The position numbers were made by a program, and so were the translations under genes. Positions 57,942-64,000 of a stretch of 64,000 nucleotides of DNA are shown here, in pieces (position 1 is the stretch's first letter; each line of letters starts with the position of its first letter). The notes beneath the pieces are model-generated. The model ran no database searches. It saw only the letters and a program-made list of their open reading frames with translations, and was not told the DNA's origin. Source of the stretch: Thermoplasmata archaeon (lineage in GTDB: Archaea; Thermoplasmatota; Thermoplasmata; Sysuiplasmatales; Sysuiplasmataceae); NCBI GenBank assembly GCA_021806165.1, contig JAJZXY010000002.1, positions 101,951-165,950 on the forward strand. Direction: 5' to 3'.

Positions 57942-58364
57942 TTGACAGAGGACAGTGAACTTGAGACAATAAGGCAGAGAATGATGAACGAGATAGCTGC
58001 AGGAAGGCGGAATGAGGCGGCAATGCAGGCACCAGGAGGTGTCCCGGTGACGCTGTCGGACTCCAGCTTTGATTCGTTTGTCAGGGATAACAGGATAGCT
58101 TTCGTGGACTTCTGGGCGCCATGGTGCGGTCCGTGCAGGATGGTTGCACCCGTTGTCGAAGCACTTGCATCGGAGCTTGCAGGCAAGGTTGCATTCGGGA
58201 AGCTCAACGTGGATGACAATCCGGTGAAGTCGGCGCAGTTCGGAATCATGAGCATACCCACAATGATGGTTTTCAGGAACGGAAAGCCCGCTGACATGAT
58301 CGTGGGTGCTGTTCCCAGGGGAGAGATACTTTCAAGGCTCAACAGGCTGATGGCGGGGCAGTGA
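57942..58364 (+). CDS. trxA: Thioredoxin
   Basis: 140 residues with a helical N-terminal extension of about 40, then a complete thioredoxin fold: AFVDFWAPWCGPCRMVAPVVEALASELAGKVAFGKLNVDDNPVKSAQFGIMSIPTMMVFRNGKPADMIVGAVPRGEI. The active site WCGPC and cis-Pro in SIPT are intact. Starts with TTG immediately after the DUF302 stop, and its TGA overlaps the GTG of the next gene, so the three genes form one operon. Confidence 0.93.
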   Translation: MTEDSELETIRQRMMNEIAAGRRNEAAMQAPGGVPVTLSDSSFDSFVRDNRIAFVDFWAPWCGPCRMVAPVVEALASELAGKVAFGKLNVDDNPVKSAQFGIMSIPTMMVFRNGKPADMIVGAVPRGEILSRLNRLMAGQ

Positions 58365-58915
58365 AAGACAGAAAGGCGGCAGACAGGCATCCACCGCCAC
58401 TGCTGATGAACAATCCGCTGAGGAACGTTCTGGAAAGGAGGGACAGGTTCGATTCGTTCATCAGGGAGGGAGACACAGTGGCGGATGTCGGGTGCGGGTC
58501 AGGCTACTACACCCTGAGGTTTGCTGACATCACGGGTGAGAGCGGGCAGGTCTACGCCTCCGACACCAATGCCTCGGCAGTGCAGACGCTGAGCAGAAAG
58601 GCTGCGGGCAGGGGCAACATACATATTTCAACCGCCCCTTCCGATTCCATGACCTCCATCCCCGACAGCTCCGTCGATTTCCTCCTTTCCAACCTTACGC
58701 TGTGCTGCCTCACGGGGCACGATGCATCAGTGGCGGAGATGGAGAGGGTGATGAAGAAGGGGGGAACGGCCTACGTCAGCATAACCACATTTGGAAGGAA
58801 GTCTGACCCCAGAAGACTTTCACCTCAAAGGTTCGAAGAGCTGATGGGCAGGTTTGACATTATAGAGAGGAAGAAGGGGCGTACAGTCTACTCCATGCTC
58901 GTGCGGAAGAGGTGA
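58361..58915 (+). CDS. Class I SAM-dependent methyltransferase
   Basis: 184 residues. SAM-binding motif [17 protein letters not shown], motif II ([10 protein letters not shown]), and [40 protein letters not shown]. UbiE/arsenite-methyltransferase-like architecture, but the acceptor is unknown. GTG start overlapping the thioredoxin stop (GTGA); an internal ATG at 58406 is the alternative. A redox- or metalloid-related substrate is suggested only by the neighbours. Confidence 0.85.
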   Translation: MKDRKAADRHPPPLLMNNPLRNVLERRDRFDSFIREGDTVADVGCGSGYYTLRFADITGESGQVYASDTNASAVQTLSRKAAGRGNIHISTAPSDSMTSIPDSSVDFLLSNLTLCCLTGHDASVAEMERVMKKGGTAYVSITTFGRKSDPRRLSPQRFEELMGRFDIIERKKGRTVYSMLVRKR

Positions 58916-58940
58916 ATGCACATGGACCTTGCGCAATTTC

Positions 58941-58947
58941 TATATAT
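58941..58947 (+). promoter_or_regulatory. TATA box of the eL40 gene
   Basis: TATATAT, 30-36 bases before the ATG at 58977, predicts a short leader. Note that GAGGTG (58962-58967) would fall mostly upstream of the predicted start, so leaderless-type initiation is possible. Confidence 0.5.
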
Positions 58948-58976
58948 CCATTCAAGTTAGTGAGGTGGCGAACCAG

Positions 58977-59126
58977 ATGGCTAAATTCAAAGAAGCAGAG
59001 ATCAGGATTCTCACAAAGACAGTCTGCATGAATTGCTCCGCAACCAATTCCATAAAGGCGAAGCGGTGCAGGAAGTGCGGCTATACACACCTCAGGGTAA
59101 AGGCAAAGGAAATAAGGAAGGCCTGA
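58977..59126 (+). CDS. rpl40e: Ribosomal protein eL40
   Basis: 49 residues, [20 protein letters not shown], then [20 protein letters not shown] and VKAKEIRKA. Two CxxC pairs (CMNC, CRKC) bind zinc. Stand-alone eL40 without ubiquitin is normal in archaea. Confidence 0.96.
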   Translation: MAKFKEAEIRILTKTVCMNCSATNSIKAKRCRKCGYTHLRVKAKEIRKA

Positions 59127-59135
59127 TGCTGGAGC

Positions 59136-60155
59136 TCAGGAGAGGGTCCGCTGCCTTGGGACCTTGCTCTTTTCCCTCTCCCTCTTTCCTATCAGCCCTA
59201 TCTGCGCCAGTAGCGATTCCAGCTGAATCCTGTCGCTCGCCCCCTGCACTATTCTGAATTCGGCCTCGCCTATTCTTGTCACTGCGTCGAGAAGCGCGTC
59301 GTCGGGCAGTCCCAGGTCGAATATCTTCCTGTGTATGTGCGAAACAATATCGGTCGAGCTGTATCCCCTGCCGAACAGCATTTCGTCAAGTGTGTTCCTG
59401 GCCCTCTGGAAGTAGCCGCCGAATGCATCGCTGAGCATCTGCGCTATCTCCTCCGGCTCCGCGGAGGAGGTTGCCTGGTAGACTGTCTCCTGGTCGATGC
59501 TCCTGCTCAGGAAGGCGCTCGCCTGCAGTGTGTTAGCCGCCTTCCTCATGTCCCCCCGGCTGCTCCTTGTTATGAACGAGAGCGCTTCCCTGCTGACAGT
59601 CACACCCTCGCTCTCCGCTATCTTGAGCACGTATCGCTCGACGTCCGCGTCCTGGAATGGCGAGAACTGGAACACCGCGCACCTGGACTGTATTGGGTCT
59701 ATGAGCTTCCCCGGGAAGTTTGCCGAGAAGATGAATCTGCATGTCCTCGAATACATCTCCATCGTCCTCCTCAGTGCCGCCTGTGCATCGGAGGTCAGCG
59801 AATCGCTCTCATCCAGGAATATGATCTTGAAGGCGGCTCCGCCGAAGGGAGCGGTCCGGGCAAATGTCTTGATCTTGCTGTGGTGTGACGAATCCCCCTT
59901 CACAATTGAGATGCCCCGCTCGTCCGATGCGTTGAGCTCCATGAAATTCTCGCGCCAGTACTCCCCGTACAGCTCCCTTGCAAGGACGATGCTGCACGTG
60001 GTCTTTCCCGTTCCGGCGGGGCCGGCAAACAGGAGGTGGGGCAGATTCCTGTTCCCTACGTAAGAGCGCAGGCGCGAGACTATTGCCTCGCGCCCAATTA
60101 TATCGTCAAATCGCCTGGGTCTGTACTTCTCGGCCCAGAGTTCAGTTTCATCCAT
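59136..60155 (-). CDS. rfcS: Replication factor C small subunit (RfcS)
   Basis: 339 residues, AAA+: RFC box ELWAEKYRPRRFDDIIG, Walker A GPAGTGKTT, Walker B IIFLDESDSLTSDAQAALRRTMEMY, and the arginine-finger box PIQSRCAVFQF. The Walker B loop reads DESDS instead of the common DEADA, a mild substitution that keeps the catalytic Asp-Glu. C-terminal collar complete. Partner of RfcL at 890. Its promoter overlaps the divergent ncs6-like gene. Confidence 0.96.
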   Translation of the reverse strand: MDETELWAEKYRPRRFDDIIGREAIVSRLRSYVGNRNLPHLLFAGPAGTGKTTCSIVLARELYGEYWRENFMELNASDERGISIVKGDSSHHSKIKTFARTAPFGGAAFKIIFLDESDSLTSDAQAALRRTMEMYSRTCRFIFSANFPGKLIDPIQSRCAVFQFSPFQDADVERYVLKIAESEGVTVSREALSFITRSSRGDMRKAANTLQASAFLSRSIDQETVYQATSSAEPEEIAQMLSDAFGGYFQRARNTLDEMLFGRGYSSTDIVSHIHRKIFDLGLPDDALLDAVTRIGEAEFRIVQGASDRIQLESLLAQIGLIGKREREKSKVPRQRTLS

Positions 60156-60254
60156 GCAACCATTAAGCTGAATCAGCCATCTTTAAAAGTATTTGCGGCG
60201 GGCCGGCCGGAGCGCGGGTCAAAATATCTATATTGGCAGTTGCGGCTCGGGTGG

Positions 60255-61175
60255 ATGTTGAAGTGCTCCTTCTGCAACTGTGAATCGGTATACCTTGCAA
60301 GGTACAGCGGACTGCACTACTGCAGGCTCCACTTCACAGCCTCTGTGGAAAGGAGGGTGAAGAGGGCTGTGAGGGAGCAGCGCATATTCGAGCGAGGGCA
60401 GCGCGTTGCGGTTGCTGTTTCAGGCGGAAAAGACAGCATGACTGCGCTGCACCTGCTTTCATCCCTAGCCTCGGCGCGCAGGGGGACGGAGATTATTGCC
60501 GTTACCGTCGATGAGGGGATAAGAGGATACCGGGACAGGTCCATGGAGGTCGTGTCTGACTTCTGTTCCATCAGGGGAATCAGATGGGTCACACGCTCCT
60601 ATTCCGAGTTCGCGGGCTTTACCATGGACATGCTCTCCTCGGCAAGGAGGGAGAGGACCACATGCGCATACTGCGGCGTGTTCAGGAGGACCATCATGAA
60701 TGCGCTTGCAAGGGAGGCGGGCGCCGATGTTATTGCAACGGGTCTCAACCTTGACGACACTGCGCAGTCGGTGCTCATGAACATGAGCAGGGGTGACACC
60801 GACAGAATTGCAATGATGGGTCCGCACGAGAGCAGCGTGCAGGGGCTTGTCCCCAGGGTGCAGCCACTGAGGCACATTCCGGAGAATGAGGTCCTGCTCT
60901 ATGCAATGGTCAGCGGCATCCCCTTCCTGCAGTCATCCTGCCCGTATGCCGAGGAGGCGTCGAGGAACATGTTCAGGGAGGTGCTGCTCAGGATAGAGGA
61001 TGAGATGCCTGGGGCCAGGCATGCAATGGTCAGGGCTGCGTCCAGGGCAGCATTTCCAAGGCGGGGGGGGAAGGCGGGCAGCTGCGCTTCATGCGGGGAT
61101 GCCACATCCGGCGAGAGGTGCAGGGCGTGTGAGCTCAGGGAGGAGGCGGCATCGCTCGTGGGCCGGGGCGACTGA
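60255..61175 (+). CDS. Ncs6/TtcA-type tRNA thiolation enzyme
   Basis: PP-loop ATPase of 306 residues that adenylates a tRNA uridine or cytidine before sulfur transfer. Zinc-type motifs frame the chain: CSFCNCE...CRLHF at the start and CASCG...CRAC at the end. The PP-loop VSGGKDSMTALHLL is at about 58-71. CAYCGVFRR and ATGLNLDDTAQSVLMNMSRGD are typical of TIGR00269/Ncs6 proteins, and CAYC with the later SCPY gives the cysteines that hold an Fe-S cluster. In archaea NcsA works with a SAMP ubiquitin-like protein (candidate at 13473). ATG at 60255 chosen; TATA-like ATATCTATA about 25-33 bases upstream. Confidence 0.9.
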   Translation: MLKCSFCNCESVYLARYSGLHYCRLHFTASVERRVKRAVREQRIFERGQRVAVAVSGGKDSMTALHLLSSLASARRGTEIIAVTVDEGIRGYRDRSMEVVSDFCSIRGIRWVTRSYSEFAGFTMDMLSSARRERTTCAYCGVFRRTIMNALAREAGADVIATGLNLDDTAQSVLMNMSRGDTDRIAMMGPHESSVQGLVPRVQPLRHIPENEVLLYAMVSGIPFLQSSCPYAEEASRNMFREVLLRIEDEMPGARHAMVRAASRAAFPRRGGKAGSCASCGDATSGERCRACELREEAASLVGRGD

Positions 61176-61180
61176 CAGCT

Positions 61181-62476
61181 TCAGGCCCTGCCCAGGAATT
61201 TCTCGTACCTGTAGGCAGGGTAGCCTTCCCCGTAGCAGTACTCAAGCTTCCTGAACTTCCGCTTGAAGGCAATGACATCCTTCCTCACGCTGCTCACGCC
61301 CTCCCCCCTGATGAGGAGGCGTTCGAAGAATGATGCGATCTCCTCCATCTCACCCCGCTTCATTCCGAGGTGGGTGACCTCCTGCGATCCCAGACGCAGT
61401 CCGCTCGGGTGGACGGAACTCTCATCCCCCGGAAGCATGTTCTTGTTTACCACAATGTTTGCCTTCTCCAGCTTCTCCGCGCATTCACTCCCCCCTCCCA
61501 GCTTCCTTACGTCAACGGCTATAGTGTGGGATGATGTGAATCCATGCTCGGCTGCGAGGACGGTGAAACCCCTGTCATGCAGGGAGCCGGCCAGCGCCCT
61601 GGCGTTCCTGACCGTCTGGGAGGCATAGCGCCTGCCGAACTTCTGCATCTCGTCCAGCGCAACCGCAAGCGCAGCCATCTCATGGAGATGGTGGCTGCTT
61701 GTGACGCCAGGGAAGACAGCCCTCCTGAGCGACTTCTCCATCTCCTCACTCCTCGGGTTTGAAAGTATTATACCATGGTTCGGCCCTGGAAATGTCTTGT
61801 GCGTGCTCCCTGTTATCACATGCGCACCCTCACGGAGAGGATCCTGGAACTGGCCGCCTGCAATGAGTCCGAGGACGTGCGCCCCGTCATACCATACGGT
61901 GCACCCGATCTCCTCGAATGTGTCCGACAACTCCTTCAGCGGAGCGGGGAAGAGGAACATGGACATGCCGAAAAGAGCAAGCTTGGGCCTGACCTTCAGG
62001 AGCAGCTTCCTGGTCCCCTCGACATCTATGTTCATGAGCCGGGTGTCGAAGGGGTAGTTGACTGTGCTGACGCCCCTCATGCCCACGGCGCCGAATTTCG
62101 CAGTTGAAATGTGAGCGCCGTCGGACAGGGCTGGCGTTGCTATAACATCCCCGGGCGTCGTGAGCGCGAAGAGGGCTGCCATGTTGGCGACGGTCCCGGA
62201 GATGGGCCTGAGGTCTGCATATGTGCAGCCGAACAGCTTCCTCGCGATCTCCATCCCCTTCTGCTCAACCTCATCCACGAAGACGTTTCCCTGATAGTAC
62301 CTGTGGCCCACCCATCCCTCGGCATACCTGCCGTTGAAGTCGGAATTGAGCATTTCTCTCTGAAGAGGGCTGATGACGTTTTCCGATGCAATCAGAGGTA
62401 TTGAGTCTTCGAAAAATCTGTTGTGTGCCTGAACCTTCTCCCTGATGTATGAAGCGTTTTTTGAAAGGGCGGACAT
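61181..62476 (-). CDS. glyA: Serine hydroxymethyltransferase (GlyA)
   Basis: PLP enzyme that converts serine and a tetrahydro-pterin to glycine and the methylene-pterin. About 431 residues: SVLIASENVISPLQREM-like start (IPLIASENVISPLQREMLNSDFNGRYAEGW), YYQGNVFVDEVEQKGMEIARKLFG, WYDGAHVLGLIAGGQFQDPLREGAHVITGSTHKTFPGPNHGIIL with the PLP-binding lysine in GSTHKTFPG. A TATA-like CTTAAATC (minus, 62516-62509) places transcription start near 62487, so the ATG at 62476 (MSALSKNASYI) is preferred to 62497. The C-terminus has the archaeal form (YPAYRYEKFLGRA). Confidence 0.95.
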   Translation of the reverse strand: MSALSKNASYIREKVQAHNRFFEDSIPLIASENVISPLQREMLNSDFNGRYAEGWVGHRYYQGNVFVDEVEQKGMEIARKLFGCTYADLRPISGTVANMAALFALTTPGDVIATPALSDGAHISTAKFGAVGMRGVSTVNYPFDTRLMNIDVEGTRKLLLKVRPKLALFGMSMFLFPAPLKELSDTFEEIGCTVWYDGAHVLGLIAGGQFQDPLREGAHVITGSTHKTFPGPNHGIILSNPRSEEMEKSLRRAVFPGVTSSHHLHEMAALAVALDEMQKFGRRYASQTVRNARALAGSLHDRGFTVLAAEHGFTSSHTIAVDVRKLGGGSECAEKLEKANIVVNKNMLPGDESSVHPSGLRLGSQEVTHLGMKRGEMEEIASFFERLLIRGEGVSSVRKDVIAFKRKFRKLEYCYGEGYPAYRYEKFLGRA

Positions 62477-62562
62477 CTGTATCGGAGGACAATCCACAAC
62501 TGATGATTTAAGATTTCATGTCGCCCCTGCTGATTCTGCCGACGAATTTTCTGACAGTCACC

Positions 62563-62605
62563 AATAAATATGCTTCGCTGAGATATCAACTGGAGGTTTG
62601 ACAAT
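62563..62605 (+). promoter_or_regulatory. Promoter and ribosome-binding site of the KaiC-like gene
   Basis: AATAAATAT (62563-62571) is a TATA-like box. GGAGGT (62592-62597), complementary to the 16S 3' end seen in this window, precedes the TTG start codon at 62605 by seven bases and decides the start. Confidence 0.55.
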
Positions 62606-63339
62606 TGTCCCAGGAAGGCAGCGACAGGAGCATTATACAGAGGGTGCCCACATACATAGAGGGTTTTGACGGGGCCCTTGAGGGCGGAATTCCGGACGGT
62701 TCAATTGTACTCATAGCGGGCGCACCCGGGACGATGAAGTCGACTGTCACCTGCAACATACTCTACCACAATGCACGCAAGCGGAGCTCAAGGTGCGTCT
62801 ACATGACGCTTGAGCAGAGCAGGCAGAGCCTCGAAAGGCAGGCGCTTCGCTTCGGAATGGACTTTGAGAAGGTAAAGGAGAATATGCGCATTCTCGACTT
62901 CGCTGTTGTAAGGCGCAACCTGAAACACCTGACTGCTAAGAAGAGCTGGCTCGAGGTATTCAAGATGTACATAGGGAATCTTAGGGACAGCTTCCCATTC
63001 GACTTTGTTGCCATTGACTCACTTGATGTCCTGGAGATGGCCGGACAGATACAGAACAGAAGGGATGAGCTCTTCTACCTGTTCGAATGGTTCAGGGAGC
63101 TCAATTCCACGGTCATACTCACCTCGGAGATGCCTGCCTACAGGCTGACGGAATCGGCAAACGATGTTGCATACCTCGCCGACGGCATCATATCTCTCTA
63201 CACACAGGATGTGAGCGATGTCGAGGTCCAGAGAAGAATAAGGTGCCTGAAGCTGCGCTCGACAGAGCACAGCATGGATTCATTCACATTCATCAACGAG
63301 TCGGGCAGGTTCATGGCGGTAAAGGCAATATCGAAATAA
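62605..63339 (+). CDS. KaiC-like RecA-superfamily ATPase, single domain
   Basis: 244 residues. Walker A GAPGTMKST (39-47), the following CVYMTLEQSRQSLERQALRFGMD with a catalytic-type Glu, and Walker B FDFVAIDSLDVL are those of archaeal KaiC-like proteins. Single KaiC domains of this type appear in archaeal signalling and, as ArlH/FlaH relatives, in motility; no archaellum genes are present here. Starts at TTG with a strong ribosome-binding site. Cellular role unknown. Confidence 0.85.
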   Translation: MSQEGSDRSIIQRVPTYIEGFDGALEGGIPDGSIVLIAGAPGTMKSTVTCNILYHNARKRSSRCVYMTLEQSRQSLERQALRFGMDFEKVKENMRILDFAVVRRNLKHLTAKKSWLEVFKMYIGNLRDSFPFDFVAIDSLDVLEMAGQIQNRRDELFYLFEWFRELNSTVILTSEMPAYRLTESANDVAYLADGIISLYTQDVSDVEVQRRIRCLKLRSTEHSMDSFTFINESGRFMAVKAISK

Positions 63340-63450
63340 ACCAGACGCTCTGCATTCAGGCATCGGACCTTGAGAATGTATGTTAAGAAATTTCGGTCAG
63401 CTCTTCTGCCGTTGTTGTTGACCATACTCTGCCATGCACACTTGATATTC

Positions 63451-64000
63451 AAAGGAGGTGATCCATCTGCAGGTTCCCCTACAGATACCTTGTTATGACT
63501 TAGCCCCCCTTACCAAGCCCCAGTTCGAGCTCTCCAAAAAGAGAACCCTCACTCGGACCCGACTCGGATGGCTTGACAGGCGGTGTGTGCAAGGAGCAGG
63601 GGCGTATTCACCGCGGAATGTTGATCCGCGATTACTACGGAATCCAGCTTCGTGAGGGCGAGTTACAGCCCTCAGTCCGAACTACGAACAGGTTTCGGGA
63701 TTACCTTCCGCTTTCGCGGTTGAAGCCCATTGTCCTGTCCTTTGTAGCGCGCGTGTAGCCCGGGAGATTCGGGCCATACTGACCTACCGTCGACCCTTCC
63801 TTCCTCTGACTTAGCGTCAGCGGTCCCCGTTATGTGCCTGGCTTCCGGAGAAACCAGTAGCAATTAAGGGCAGGGGTCTCGTTCGTTATCTCACTTAAGA
63901 GAACGCCTTACGGTACGAACTGACGACGGCCATGCAACACCTCTCGGAAAATCTGGCAAGGTCATCAGCCTGGCCTTCATCTAACCGTCGCTCCCGGTGA
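63451..64000 (-). rRNA. 16S ribosomal RNA, 3' part (5' end outside the window)
   Basis: The plus strand shows the complement of a 16S 3' domain. On the minus strand one reads the universal AAGTCATAACAAGG region, then GGGGAACCTGCAGATGGATC and the anti-Shine-Dalgarno CACCTCCTTT ending near 63451. The CTGCAGATGGATCACCTCC form is archaeal. About 550 of some 1470 bases are visible. No tRNA-Ala or 23S gene follows downstream: the next gene on that side is convergent kaiC-like. This indicates an unlinked 16S gene, as in Thermoplasma. Confidence 0.95.

Overview
The window is a gene-dense archaeal chromosome segment, most likely from a member of the Thermoplasmata (Thermoplasmatota). The evidence is archaeal throughout: RfcL and RfcS clamp loader subunits, DnaG-type primase, a thermosome, geranylgeranyl reductase for ether lipids, archaeal phosphoglycerate mutase and SAM synthetase, Trm1, an archaeal TYW1, Hjc, and the archaeal spc/S10 ribosomal operon with aIF1 and Rnp1 embedded. 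GH15-type trehalases with close Thermoplasma relatives, a 16S rRNA gene with no 23S behind it, leaderless promoters (TATA box about 26 bases before the start codon) and moderate-to-high G+C outside a few AT-rich islands fit an uncultured Thermoplasmata lineage. Genus cannot be fixed from sequence alone.

Layout. 1-4640: the 3' part of taw1, rfcL, then an AT-rich accessory patch with a shortened serine recombinase, a possible fragment of a second one, and an OB-fold protein. 4645-8368: two tandem trehalase-like GH15 paralogues. 8391-17103: convergent housekeeping genes (thermosome, NreA, double GNAT, LarB, intron-containing tRNA-Ser, SAMP/MoaD-like protein, ApgM, NAD kinase, COG1325 RNA-binding protein, tRNA-Leu). 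17104-20144: a graveyard of insertion-sequence fragments just downstream of tRNA-Leu, followed by a small membrane protein, a CopZ-type copper chaperone and a degenerate gap. 20145-28027: a membrane-bound ArsR-type regulator, an FtsZ-like protein with a tandem ribbon-helix-helix regulator, and a four-gene operon encoding a surface beta-propeller protein plus a complete ECF vitamin transporter (T, fused double A, S).

28008-42517: core information-processing and metabolism genes: SAM synthetase, RNase Z, ribulose-phosphate epimerase, DnaG, a protease-less LonB-like ATPase, geranylgeranyl reductase, AspRS, Hjc, THEP1, Trm1, a beta-CASP nuclease, Cbf5 and CMP kinase. 42554-56785: one long minus-strand operon running from uL3 to SecY, a DUF106/EMC3-like insertase and on into cmk and cbf5. 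57021-64000: a TrmB/MarR-type regulator divergent from a DUF302-thioredoxin-methyltransferase operon, eL40, RfcS, an Ncs6/TtcA-like tRNA thiolase, GlyA, a KaiC-like ATPase, and the 3' part of 16S rRNA on the minus strand.

The most interesting pattern that gene names do not explain is a set of inverted repeats placed on predicted transcription starts. The ArsR-like, TrmB-like and RHH regulator genes each have a dyad over their own promoter or start codon, which suggests autoregulation. Similar dyads lie in front of the surface-protein/ECF operon, the geranylgeranyl reductase and both trehalases. The best candidates for undescribed systems are the beta-propeller/DUF4430-like protein with its ECF transporter (possible corrinoid uptake), the FtsZ-like/tandem-RHH pair, and the LonB-like ATPase in which a zinc ribbon occupies the membrane-anchor position and the protease domain is missing.
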